Part shown: one piece after another, positions 50,524 through 59,238 of the stretch
Position numbering within the stretch: the stretch's first letter is position 1
How the letters are laid out: each line of letters begins with the position of its first letter
Assembly: GCA_014381555.1 (NCBI GenBank)
Contig: JACNLO010000049.1
Location: 61,291 to 125,290 of the forward strand
From: Planctomycetota bacterium
GTDB lineage: Bacteria > Planctomycetota > Phycisphaerae > Phycisphaerales > SM1A02
Length of the DNA stretch: 64,000 nt
Direction of reading: 5' to 3'
Made by a program: the position numbers and the translations under genes
Notes under the pieces: generated by a model
Database searches by the model: none
Told to the model about the DNA's origin: nothing
The model's input: the letters and a program-made list of their open reading frames with translations, nothing else

Positions 50524-53334
50524 ATGCCACCAAGTGCTTCAGAAATACGAAAACAGTTCATAGAGTTCTTTACTGAGCGATGTGGACATACTGAAGTACC
50601 ATCAAGTGCGGTTGTACCACATGATGACCCAACCCTGCTCTTTACAAATGCGGGCATGAACCAATTCAAAGATGTTTTCCTAGGTCGTGGAACCCGACCC
50701 TACACAAGAGCAACAAATACACAAAAATGTATTCGAGCTGGCGGTAAACATAATGACCTTGAAGATGTAGGTAGAGATACGTATCACCACACTTTTTTTG
50801 AGATGTTGGGGAATTGGTCTTTTGGAGATTATTTCAAGGAAGAAGCAATTCGCTGGGCATGGGAATTATTTACCGATGTTTGGGGGCTAGATAAAAATCG
50901 TCTGTATATAACTGTTTTTTCTGGTGATAAAAAAGATGGACTAGAAGCCGACATCGAAACCGAAAATATCTGGAAAGAACTTACCGACATAGATCCTTCG
51001 CACATCTCACGTTGGGATCGAAAGGATAATTTCTGGGAAATGGGTAACACGGGTCCATGCGGACCATGTAGTGAAATACATTACGATTGCACCCCCGATG
51101 GAAACGGCGGTCATCTTGTCAACATGGATGATCCAAACGTCATAGAATTGTGGAACCTTGTGTTCATCCAATTTAATCGGGGCGACGATGGAACATTAAC
51201 TCCACTTCCAAATCAACATGTTGATACTGGAATGGGATTTGAAAGAATCGTTCGTGTTTTACAAGGAAAAACAAGCAATTACGACACAAACCTGTGGACC
51301 CCCATATTTGATTCCATTCAAAACCACACCAACTCAAAACCATATGGTGGAGCAGTGGATGATCACATCGATATTGCATATCGCGTACTAGCAGATCATG
51401 TCCGTTGCCTTGTTGTAGCTATTGCTGATGGTGGACGCCCCGGTTCAGCCGGAAGGGAATATGTTCTTCGACGTATTTTACGTCGCGGGGTTCGGCATGC
51501 CCACCAAACTCTTGGTGTTGAGGGGCTGTTGTTGTGTAAACTTGTTCCCGCCGTTGTTGAAACTTTGGGAGATGTTTTTCCAGAAATTGCTTTGCAACAA
51601 AAACAAATAGCACACATCATTCAAGATGAAGAAGAGAGTTTCTTAACAACACTTGATCGTGGAATTGAACTTTTTGAAAAAGCTGTAAACAGTGGTGACG
51701 GGAAATCTATCGATGCAAAAAGTACTTTTACACTTCATGACACGTATGGGTTTCCGGTTGACTTAACCGAAGTCATGGCAGAAGAACGAGGGTTATCCGT
51801 AGACCGTAGCGGCTACGAGTTACTTATGGACGAGGCAAGGGAAACATCGAGGGGAATTTCTGAAGTTGATCAAAAAATGCATCTCCCACCTGAAATTCTT
51901 GGCAAACTAGAAGCCCAAAAAATTGCTCCAACAAATGATGAAAACAAATATGGTCGAGGAGTTACTACTGCTCATGTCAAAGCCATCTGGAATGGAAGTG
52001 CTTTAGTTGGCAGGGCTGATGATTCAACGGTCTTCGGAGTAATTCTTGATAAAACATCTTTTTATGCAGAGGCCGGTGGGCAAGTAGGTGATATCGGAAA
52101 CATTGTTGCAGAACAAACCACAAACCAAAAAAGGTGCCAATTCCATGTGGATGAAACGCATCGATACGGTGATTATGTTTTACATATTGGACGCATTGTT
52201 GAGGGAACGCTTCTTCTTGACAGTGAAGTGACTGCTTCTGTCAATGAAAAACTGCGAAGCGCTACTGTCTCAAATCACACCTCCACACACCTTCTCAACC
52301 ACGCACTTCGTGAGGTTCTTCGTGATGAGGTGCACCAGCGTGGCTCTCTAGTCGATGGCGACAAGTTACGCTTTGACTTCTCGCAATCACATGCCATGAC
52401 TGATGAAGAGCTACACAAAGTAGAAGAACTCGTCAACAATTCTATCCAGCAAAACATGATTGTTGATGCACAAGAAGTACCCCTTGATCTCGCGAAGTCG
52501 GTATATGGTGTCCGTGCAGTCTTTGGAGAACAATATCCAGACCCCGTCAGGGTTGTAAGTATAGGGGCGACTGTGCAGGATTTACTCGCAGATCCTACAA
52601 ACGAGAAGTGGTACGATTGTTCTGTCGAATTTTGTGGTGGTACACACCTCACAAGTTGTGAAAACGCCAAACATTTTGTAGTACTACACGAGCAGGCTCT
52701 TGCATCCGGAACTCGTAGAATCACCGCGATTACTGGTGTTCCAGCAATAGCAGCAAACGAAGCGGGAGTTTCACTGTTGCAACAAATTGATGATGCAAGT
52801 CAGCTTGATGGAGAAGAACTTTGCAAAGCATATGATGGTTTTATTCGCGTTGTTGATGAACTCTCGCTTTCACAAATACACAAACACCTAGCGAAGAAGT
52901 TATTGGGTGGTTTGCATATCCGCGTTAAAAAAGCACAAAAAAAGGCGGCTTCATCAAGAAAAGACGATGTGCTTGAACAAGCAAGAACAATTGCTGAGTC
53001 TAACAACAACATTGTTGTTGCTTCAATCAATGGTGCAGATAAGGAATCGATACTAACAGCACTCGATGCTGTCCGCTCGAAACGCCCCGATGGAGCAGCC
53101 ATGTTGTTTACGGCGAATCTTGAGGATGGAAAAGTTATAATTGTTGCTGGTGTAAGTAAGGCGCTCATTAACAAGGGTCTAAAAGCTGGCGACTGGGTTA
53201 GAGAAGCTGCTAGGGTGTGCGGCGGCGGTGGCGGCGGAAGACCAGACACTGCGCAAGCGGGCGGAAAAGACCCCGAGAAAATTCCCGTTGCAATGGAAAG
53301 TGCAACAACATTCGCAAACGAGGCCACACTGTGA
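50524..53334 (+). CDS. alaS: Alanyl-tRNA synthetase
   Basis: 936 residues of the class II enzyme. N-terminal IRKQFIEFFTERCGHTEVPSS with LFTNAGMNQFKDVFLG, HHTFFEMLGNWSFGDYFK (motif 2), GMGFERIVRVLQGK (motif 3), editing-domain zinc ligands HTSTHLLNHALRE and CGGTHL, and the C-terminal DHHA1 domain ending GGGGGGRPDTAQAGGKD. Length is normal. The stop codon overlaps the GTG of the next small gene. Confidence 0.98.
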   Translation: MPPSASEIRKQFIEFFTERCGHTEVPSSAVVPHDDPTLLFTNAGMNQFKDVFLGRGTRPYTRATNTQKCIRAGGKHNDLEDVGRDTYHHTFFEMLGNWSFGDYFKEEAIRWAWELFTDVWGLDKNRLYITVFSGDKKDGLEADIETENIWKELTDIDPSHISRWDRKDNFWEMGNTGPCGPCSEIHYDCTPDGNGGHLVNMDDPNVIELWNLVFIQFNRGDDGTLTPLPNQHVDTGMGFERIVRVLQGKTSNYDTNLWTPIFDSIQNHTNSKPYGGAVDDHIDIAYRVLADHVRCLVVAIADGGRPGSAGREYVLRRILRRGVRHAHQTLGVEGLLLCKLVPAVVETLGDVFPEIALQQKQIAHIIQDEEESFLTTLDRGIELFEKAVNSGDGKSIDAKSTFTLHDTYGFPVDLTEVMAEERGLSVDRSGYELLMDEARETSRGISEVDQKMHLPPEILGKLEAQKIAPTNDENKYGRGVTTAHVKAIWNGSALVGRADDSTVFGVILDKTSFYAEAGGQVGDIGNIVAEQTTNQKRCQFHVDETHRYGDYVLHIGRIVEGTLLLDSEVTASVNEKLRSATVSNHTSTHLLNHALREVLRDEVHQRGSLVDGDKLRFDFSQSHAMTDEELHKVEELVNNSIQQNMIVDAQEVPLDLAKSVYGVRAVFGEQYPDPVRVVSIGATVQDLLADPTNEKWYDCSVEFCGGTHLTSCENAKHFVVLHEQALASGTRRITAITGVPAIAANEAGVSLLQQIDDASQLDGEELCKAYDGFIRVVDELSLSQIHKHLAKKLLGGLHIRVKKAQKKAASSRKDDVLEQARTIAESNNNIVVASINGADKESILTALDAVRSKRPDGAAMLFTANLEDGKVIIVAGVSKALINKGLKAGDWVREAARVCGGGGGGRPDTAQAGGKDPEKIPVAMESATTFANEATL

Positions 53335-53660
53335 CAAAAAAAGAAAAAAAAGAAACCAATGAAGAGACAAAAGAAAAACAAGAGGGTGTGCCTCACCTAA
53401 TTACCCCACTTCTTCCAATTGCTCGACAGGTTGGTGAACATGTTTTGTCTGCGTTGGAACACGAAGAAACGGTTGCTGTTCTCACTACGATTACCGGATC
53501 CAACCACGGTCAACAAGTTGTTTCTATTCCATTAACAGCGAAGCATGTGCAACAGGTTCATGGTTTCATTGAAGAAATCCATGAAAGCAATGAACCACAA
53601 GACATTCCGTGCGTGGGGTTCCACTGCTTTTTAGATCAAGAAGAATCTAAAGAAGATTGA
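53331..53660 (+). CDS. Small acidic protein overlapping alaS, unknown
   Basis: 109 residues starting at GTG 53331, which overlaps the alaS stop as GTGA. The N-terminus is Lys/Glu-rich (about 20 residues), then a compact alpha/beta-looking part: LITPLLPIARQVGEHVLSALEHEETVAVLTTITGSNHGQQVVSIPL. No known domain was recognised. The last 25 bases overlap the end of the GT87 gene on the opposite strand. Coupling to alaS suggests co-expression; any tRNA link is inference. Confidence 0.6.
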   Translation: MTKKEKKETNEETKEKQEGVPHLITPLLPIARQVGEHVLSALEHEETVAVLTTITGSNHGQQVVSIPLTAKHVQQVHGFIEEIHESNEPQDIPCVGFHCFLDQEESKED

Positions 53661-54886
53661 TGGACCCACATCACTCTCCATGTTCCAAGCATGGCAAGTA
53701 GGGTGCACCAAGTAACTGATCCTGTTGCAAGAACTGCGTGCCCAGCTTCCTTGCCAATCAAATCTTTTACCGAAAGAGTCCCATACACAAACATCACAAT
53801 AAGAATGCTTCCAATTATCCAGTCTCGATGTTCCCAAATGAAAAAACGTACCATTAGTACTGCGGGCAACAACAGAAGGAAAAAATGAGCTTTGCTACTC
53901 ATTGGTGAAAGAAGCAACATGCCACACACTATCATCGCGCCTTCACAAAACCGTCGCATCTTCATTGGAACCTGTGGACGCTTGTACAACGCTGCAACGA
54001 GTATTCCAAGGATTGCTACTCTTGATACAAAAATAATCCATTTAATTGTCTGCGGTTGTAGCACTATTAAGTGAATGTCAACCGCATCTTTATTCGAAAT
54101 CGTTGGGGTTGAAAATAACCGCACGATAGTTCCAGCAAGACTTTGATTTAATTGGTTCCAGACTGTCCAGTTTGATACCTTTGTGGTCCCTTCAACTTGA
54201 TTCAAAGAGTTTGTAACAAGTGAAAACCAATACCCACTCCATGATCCAACATTTTTTGTAAACAAATAGTCTGGAATTTTAAACACTATAACCGTAACGA
54301 TTCCCATCACTATTGCCGCCTTCCATCGACGCTGAAGTAATAAGAAAGGAAAAAATAGTAATGGAGTCGCTTTACACGCAGCAGCAACGCCCATGACCGC
54401 CCCGCCAGTTCCCTCCTTTTGGTTTGCCCAAAGTCGAATCGCAAGGAAGACGAACCCTGCAATGACAATATCATGGCTATAGTTTTCAACTGGCGATGTG
54501 ACATACCTTCCAACAACAAGGGCGACCGTACACCAGAATATGATTGTGCTTTTTAAAGGCTTCTTTCCGACAATCATAGATTGAATGGTCGAAAAAATGA
54601 ACACAAGAATGCACGACATCACACCAAGCATGGCAACACGTTGGATGGACTCACCTAAATAAACAAACGGTATATAAAGTGCCACAAGAGGGGGTGGATA
54701 TGCCATCGCAGCTATCCCATGTGCCGATTCACCCACAAGCATTGTCGATGCTGCTTCTGAATATAAGTCCAGCATGTACTGGGTGCTCTTCCACCCATAG
54801 ATAAGAAAAAGTCCTACCCATGTCGCAAGAATAATGCTTGGCCAATATATCCAGTGTTTTTGTTTGGACATGTAGGGTGGAATCAT
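53636..54886 (-). CDS. GT87-like membrane glycosyltransferase (DUF2029)
   Basis: 416 residues with about ten hydrophobic helices. YPPPLVALYIPF and the GVAAACKATPLLFFPFLLLQRRWKAA loop are typical of the GT87 family (polyprenol-phosphate-mannose-dependent alpha-mannosyltransferases). The catalytic Asp after the first helix may be in LDLYSEA. Its acceptor is unknown. The gene is divergent from the isomerase gene. Confidence 0.75.
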   Translation of the reverse strand: MIPPYMSKQKHWIYWPSIILATWVGLFLIYGWKSTQYMLDLYSEAASTMLVGESAHGIAAMAYPPPLVALYIPFVYLGESIQRVAMLGVMSCILVFIFSTIQSMIVGKKPLKSTIIFWCTVALVVGRYVTSPVENYSHDIVIAGFVFLAIRLWANQKEGTGGAVMGVAAACKATPLLFFPFLLLQRRWKAAIVMGIVTVIVFKIPDYLFTKNVGSWSGYWFSLVTNSLNQVEGTTKVSNWTVWNQLNQSLAGTIVRLFSTPTISNKDAVDIHLIVLQPQTIKWIIFVSRVAILGILVAALYKRPQVPMKMRRFCEGAMIVCGMLLLSPMSSKAHFFLLLLPAVLMVRFFIWEHRDWIIGSILIVMFVYGTLSVKDLIGKEAGHAVLATGSVTWCTLLAMLGTWRVMWVHQSSLDSS

Positions 54887-54911
54887 ACCCCACAGTGAGA
54901 TGTACCAACGT

Positions 54912-54917
54912 TACGAT
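54912..54917 (+). promoter_or_regulatory. -10-like TACGAT before the sugar isomerase gene
   Basis: TACGAT, six bases, ATG 54924, in the 37-base gap to the divergent GT87 gene. No ribosome-binding site is evident. Confidence 0.4.
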
Positions 54918-54923
54918 GCGTGA

Positions 54924-55757
54924 ATGAAACACATATTTGATATTTCTCTTGCACAATGGTCACTTCATCGGGCTCTTTTTGCGGGGTATCTAAAGCCGAT
55001 TGATTTTCCTCAAATTGCGAAAGAACAGTTTGATATTCATGCGATTGAATATGTAAATTCTTTTTTTCCTGACAGGCAACCAGCATCCAATTTTGTCCGG
55101 GAACTAAAAACAAAGTGTGATGATCTTGATGTAAAAAGTTTGCTTATTATGTGCGATGGAGAAGGAAACTTGGGTGATTCAGACAATACTGCAAGAACAA
55201 AAGCTATTGAAAATCATTACAAATGGATAGATGCTGCTGTTGAGTTGGGGTGCCACTCCATTAGAGTAAACGCACAATCAGATGGAACGGCAGAAGAACA
55301 ATGTAAGTTAGCAGCAGACGGTTTGCGTCGTCTCACTGAGTTTGGTGACACAAAAAAAATAAATGTTATTGTTGAAAACCATGGAGGACTTAGTTCCAAC
55401 GGTGCTTGGCTTGCTTCGGTAATGAGAATGGTAAACCACCCAAGATGTGGTACTCTTCCTGACTTTGGGAATTTTATTCTCGACTGGGGAACCAGAGAGG
55501 AATATGACCGCTATAAAGGCGTCGCGGAATTGATGCCGTTTGCAAAAGCAGTAAGCGCAAAGTCTCATGACTTTGATAAAGATGGAAATGAAACACACAC
55601 GAACTATGAAGAAATGTTGGGAATAGTTCTCGACTCGGGCTACCGCGGTTGGATTGGTGTTGAATACGAAGGCGAACTTATTTCAGAATTTGAAGGCATC
55701 ATTCGAACCAGAGATTTACTGCGTAAAATTAGAAAAGAGAAAGAGGAATTAACGTGA
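54924..55757 (+). CDS. Sugar phosphate isomerase/epimerase (xylose isomerase-like TIM barrel)
   Basis: 277 residues. [33 protein letters not shown] (metal-binding Glu), [13 protein letters not shown] and [17 protein letters not shown] fit the AP-endonuclease-2/xylose isomerase-like barrel, with Glu and Asp metal ligands. The substrate is unknown. The stop overlaps the GTG of the next gene (GTGA). Confidence 0.85.
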   Translation: MKHIFDISLAQWSLHRALFAGYLKPIDFPQIAKEQFDIHAIEYVNSFFPDRQPASNFVRELKTKCDDLDVKSLLIMCDGEGNLGDSDNTARTKAIENHYKWIDAAVELGCHSIRVNAQSDGTAEEQCKLAADGLRRLTEFGDTKKINVIVENHGGLSSNGAWLASVMRMVNHPRCGTLPDFGNFILDWGTREEYDRYKGVAELMPFAKAVSAKSHDFDKDGNETHTNYEEMLGIVLDSGYRGWIGVEYEGELISEFEGIIRTRDLLRKIRKEKEELT

Positions 55758-56782
55758 GGGCAGCAATCATTACAAATGAGGGAACACCTGTTTCTAAGAA
55801 CGTCCAGTTTATTGATGATTGGGGTGAGTACCAAATCGCGTCGAATGAAATACTTGTAAAAACCGAAGCGTCTGCACTTAATCACCTTGACTTATGGGTT
55901 GGAATTGGAATGCCAGGTCTTGGGCTGGAATATCCTCGTGTGAGTGGTTCTGATGGTTGCGGAATCGTTACCTCTGTTGGAAAACTTGTTGATGAATCGT
56001 GGATGGGGAAAAGAGTTTTATTAAACGCTGCAGTGAAACAAGTTGAGAGTGTGTTACCAAAAACTTCAACTGCACCAGAAGATATACGAATGATTGGTGA
56101 ACATGACAACGGGACAAACGCAGAGTATTTCGTTGCACCAGTAGATAATGTTCTTGATGTAGGAGATCTCGATCCAGTAAAAGCTGCTGCTTTCGGTTTA
56201 GCGCATTTGACTGCATGGAGGATGCTCTGTTCTCGTGCTCGCTTGCAAGCAGGGCAAACTGTGTTAATCACAGGAATTGGAGGCGGTGCTGCACTCGCAG
56301 CATTTAACATCTCTAAACATTTTGGATGTAAAACAATAGTCACCTCAAGACACCAGTGGAAACTTGATAAAGCGTCGGAACTTGGGGCGAGTGAAACCAT
56401 CCTTGATGTTGGGGAAGATTGGTCGCGAACTGTTCGTGGATTGACTGGAAAACGTGGCGTAGATATTTGTGTTGATTCAGTTGGTGGATTGCTTCATCTC
56501 CCTTGCATTAAATCTCTTGCTCGAGGCGGCACGCTTGTCACGTGTGGATGTACCGCTGGAGCTGCGCCAAAAACCGACCTTGCCCGTATTTTTTGGAACC
56601 AATTGTCTGTGCTTGGTTCAACCATGGGTGATATGACTGAGTTTCGTGAAGTAGTCTCATTGCTCCATGCTGGAATGGAGCCTGTAATAGATTCTATTCA
56701 CGATGCCCAGAATGCCTCCGAAGCATTCGCTCGTCTTGAATCTGGGGACCAATTCGGCAAAGTCGTCCTCCGCTGGACGTGA
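55754..56782 (+). CDS. Zinc-type MDR dehydrogenase/quinone oxidoreductase-like
   Basis: 342 residues of the medium-chain dehydrogenase/reductase fold. The start is GTG 55754 overlapping the isomerase stop. GroES-like N-domain: [17 protein letters not shown] (Asn-His in place of the catalytic zinc Cys), [16 protein letters not shown]. The NADPH domain shows [23 protein letters not shown] and [11 protein letters not shown]. The structural-zinc Cys cluster is absent, as in quinone oxidoreductase-type members. Coupled to the sugar isomerase, so both may act on one sugar-derived substrate. Confidence 0.85.
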   Translation: MRAAIITNEGTPVSKNVQFIDDWGEYQIASNEILVKTEASALNHLDLWVGIGMPGLGLEYPRVSGSDGCGIVTSVGKLVDESWMGKRVLLNAAVKQVESVLPKTSTAPEDIRMIGEHDNGTNAEYFVAPVDNVLDVGDLDPVKAAAFGLAHLTAWRMLCSRARLQAGQTVLITGIGGGAALAAFNISKHFGCKTIVTSRHQWKLDKASELGASETILDVGEDWSRTVRGLTGKRGVDICVDSVGGLLHLPCIKSLARGGTLVTCGCTAGAAPKTDLARIFWNQLSVLGSTMGDMTEFREVVSLLHAGMEPVIDSIHDAQNASEAFARLESGDQFGKVVLRWT

Positions 56783-56927
56783 CTGGTCTGCGACGGGTCT
56801 GGTCCATAAGTGCCGACTTCAACAAAAGTTTGACTTGATGATTCCTGTTTAGACACCGATTAACTTTAGGTCTAACAAAGAACCTGACCAAAAAACCCGT
56901 GACAGCCACTTGCATGGTTGCAAAAAA

Positions 56928-56958
56928 CAACTGCCCTCATCTCCGATGAGGGCAGTTG
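56928..56958 (-). terminator. Intrinsic terminator for the 57076-57309 gene
   Basis: CAACTGCCCTCAT (56928-56940) pairs with ATGAGGGCAGTTG (56946-56958), a perfect 13-bp stem with loop CTCCG. On the minus strand it is followed by TTTTTT. It ends the small membrane gene about 118 bases past its stop codon. Confidence 0.85.
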
Positions 56959-57042
56959 CGACTGGGTACGTATGTTCTGTCTATCTAGAAGACAGGTTTG
57001 TTGCCATCACCAAATCCATCCTTGGACTGAGAGGCATCGAGT

Positions 57043-57062
57043 GCAAAGTGTTTACACTTTGC
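57043..57062 (-). other. Hairpin in the 3' region of the small membrane gene
   Basis: GCAAAGTG (57043-57050) with CACTTTGC (57055-57062), loop TTTA. It lies 13 bases after the stop of the minus-strand gene and well before the terminator. No T-run, so not a terminator itself. Confidence 0.4.
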
Positions 57063-57075
57063 GTTCAAGCGTCGA

Positions 57076-57309
57076 TTATGCAGTACGACGGTTGAAGAGT
57101 GAAAGAACAATTACAAGAGCGATTAGGCCCACAAAGCCGCCTGCGCTAAATTCTGTAACCATAGCCATTAATCGAGCGACCATGCCGCCCCAAAATCCTG
57201 CTGTATCACCGAAAATAATTTGTACCAATACGCCTACGGCGATGAAAATTAGCATGAGGTCAATAAAGCCCCAAGCCCATGACTTGATAGTATCCAATGC
57301 ATTTTTCAT
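57076..57309 (-). CDS. Small two-helix membrane protein, unknown
   Basis: 77 residues with two hydrophobic helices (about 16-34 and 52-71) joined by a loop with GDTAGFWGG. Excellent ribosome site AGGAGAT seven bases before the ATG. Downstream is about 118 bases of 3' region with a hairpin, then the terminator at 56928-56958. It is set apart from its neighbours (238-base gap from tmk). The function is unknown. Confidence 0.7.
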   Translation of the reverse strand: MKNALDTIKSWAWGFIDLMLIFIAVGVLVQIIFGDTAGFWGGMVARLMAMVTEFSAGGFVGLIALVIVLSLFNRRTA

Positions 57310-57547
57310 AAGAAGATCTCCTTAGTTTCCTAACCCAGCCTGTTGTGGCCAATGAGCCATCCCTGACAAATTTGGACCACAACGCGGGTCCTTGGGATTC
57401 ACCACTTATCGGCTCAAGTGACATTTTCACCACAGATTCTCGTGAAAAACATTAAAAAAAACACCCAACATTGGCGCACAATCCTTTGTCTCACAGGAAC
57501 TTATAAAATAGTCAGTTTTTCTATTTTTATGCCAAAAAAACTATCTT

Positions 57548-58198
57548 TCAACAGAAATTCATGGTCAAAAACCACTTTTCAACGGCTTTATGAATAGCTT
57601 TTTCTACAGTATTTTCATCCATTGTCGCGTCAATTACGCAGTATCTATCTGGCCAAGTTTTAGCTTGTTCAAGGAACCCCTCGCGTACTTTTGCGTGAAA
57701 CGCCTTCCCCTTCAATTCCATCCTATCAAGCAGTGGATTAAGCCGCCCTGCAGCGGTTTGGTCATCTACATCAAGAATAAAGGTAAGTGATGGCCAAAAA
57801 CCCGCCACTGCAACTTCAGCAACCTGTTGAATCCATTCAACAGGCAAGCCACCGGCTGTACCTTGGTACGCAAGTGTCGCACTTACAAACCTATCTGCCA
57901 CAACCAGCTCACCCCTTTCAATCGCGGGCTTTATTTCCTGCTCGACAAGGTGGGCCCTGCTTGCCATATACAACAGCATCTCACATGGCATCGTCATGCC
58001 ATCATTTGCTGGATCAAGAAGAATATCTCTTATCTGCTCTCCAATCAAAGTACCACCGGGTTCTCGTACTTCTTTGACCGTGAGCCCCTGCTCACGATAT
58101 CGCTGTACAAATCGAGCAATTTGGGTTGATTTTCCTGAGCCATCTGGACCATCAAAAACAATAAATTTACCTGCTAGGGTTGTAGCAATCTTGTCCAT
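57548..58198 (-). CDS. tmk: Thymidylate kinase
   Basis: 216 residues from ATG 58198; an extension to 58288 is open but would overlap the divergent gene. The P-loop FDGPDGSGKSTQIARF, the DR(F/Y) motif VVADRFVSATLAYQG and LID-like region support phosphorylation of dTMP to dTDP. The start was chosen because family members begin just before the P-loop strand. Confidence 0.92.
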   Translation of the reverse strand: MDKIATTLAGKFIVFDGPDGSGKSTQIARFVQRYREQGLTVKEVREPGGTLIGEQIRDILLDPANDGMTMPCEMLLYMASRAHLVEQEIKPAIERGELVVADRFVSATLAYQGTAGGLPVEWIQQVAEVAVAGFWPSLTFILDVDDQTAAGRLNPLLDRMELKGKAFHAKVREGFLEQAKTWPDRYCVIDATMDENTVEKAIHKAVEKWFLTMNFC

Positions 58199-58258
58199 GT
58201 GTTGCACTATCGTTGAGATTCCAACTCTTCGCAAGGGGAAATGTTTACCATGGAGTAA

Positions 58259-58705
58259 ATGCTTGTCAAACTTCGACATGATGGCCATAAAACAGGTCAG
58301 TTTTCAGTAGATCTACTCGAACAACCTTCGGCTATAAAGGTTGGTCCTGATGGAGATGAGATTTATCTAGAGTGGAACTCGACCGTTGACGATTCGGGAC
58401 ATCTTCGAGGATGTATAGCGTGCGGAGGTGAGGTATTTCGTGAACGGACATTTCCGCAAATAACTGGAATCGTGGTTGTGCTTGCATTTGCAGGAGCGGT
58501 TGCTGGAATCCTTGGTCTTGTCACAACATGGCCGATGTTAATCGCAATGGGAGTTGTTCTTGCAATTGATATTGGAATACTAACGTTTAGTTTTACTCGA
58601 CTCGTCTGTTATGAGTGTGATACTCGGTACAGCAAACTCAATATTGCCAAGTATCACGAACCTTGGGATGCTGATAGAAGTTCGCAAATTAAAAGAAGCA
58701 ATTAA
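58259..58705 (+). CDS. Membrane protein with split zinc ribbon
   Basis: 148 residues. C52/C55 (CIACGG) lies before, and C117/C120 (CYEC) after, a membrane hairpin of two helices at about 66-88 and 93-112. The two Cys pairs would meet on the same side of the membrane, completing a zinc ribbon. GGAG lies close to the ATG. It converges on the next gene with a 4-base overlap. No family recognised. Confidence 0.65.
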   Translation: MLVKLRHDGHKTGQFSVDLLEQPSAIKVGPDGDEIYLEWNSTVDDSGHLRGCIACGGEVFRERTFPQITGIVVVLAFAGAVAGILGLVTTWPMLIAMGVVLAIDIGILTFSFTRLVCYECDTRYSKLNIAKYHEPWDADRSSQIKRSN

Positions 58706-59217
58706 GCAATCCAAATACCCAGGTGGGCACCCACCCACAGTAACACGGTTCCAACAGTACACCACGAAACAAACAACACTGTTTCTCGTATGGTCATTGA
58801 AAATAAAACCATCACACCTATCGAACAAACAATGTATTGCCCAGCGCTTATTAGGAGTATTCGTTCCACTCCAGAAGGGATTTGTGCAACGCGAACTGAT
58901 TCAATGAGTGCGATTATTGCAAAGCACCGCAATGCTGCAAGCAATACGTTTCCAAGTGGTCTGCGAACTCGCCAACAATTAACTCTCAATGCCGCAAGCA
59001 ACAGCACAGAAAAAAGTATTAGGCGTGCAAATTCTCGCCCGGCTTCTTTAAAACCATCGGACCACGTAATTGCACCATCGTCACCGTACAGTCCCGTTGC
59101 ACCCGTAAAAATACCTGACAACACGATTCCAACACCAATCGCAATTAAAACAACAGGAAACCATGGTCCACCACGGTTCTCGGTTGATACAGTCTGTGCA
59201 TGATTTAAGTCTGCCAT
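58702..59217 (-). CDS. Multi-pass membrane protein, unknown
   Basis: 171 residues with four to five hydrophobic helices and a short polar N-terminus. AAGGA is seven bases before the ATG. It follows the AarF gene by 21 bases on the same strand and may be co-expressed. No family recognised; no catalytic motif visible. Confidence 0.65.
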   Translation of the reverse strand: MADLNHAQTVSTENRGGPWFPVVLIAIGVGIVLSGIFTGATGLYGDDGAITWSDGFKEAGREFARLILFSVLLLAALRVNCWRVRRPLGNVLLAALRCFAIIALIESVRVAQIPSGVERILLISAGQYIVCSIGVMVLFSMTIRETVLFVSWCTVGTVLLWVGAHLGIWIA

Positions 59218-59238
59218 TGTGTGTCCTTGTTTTGCATA

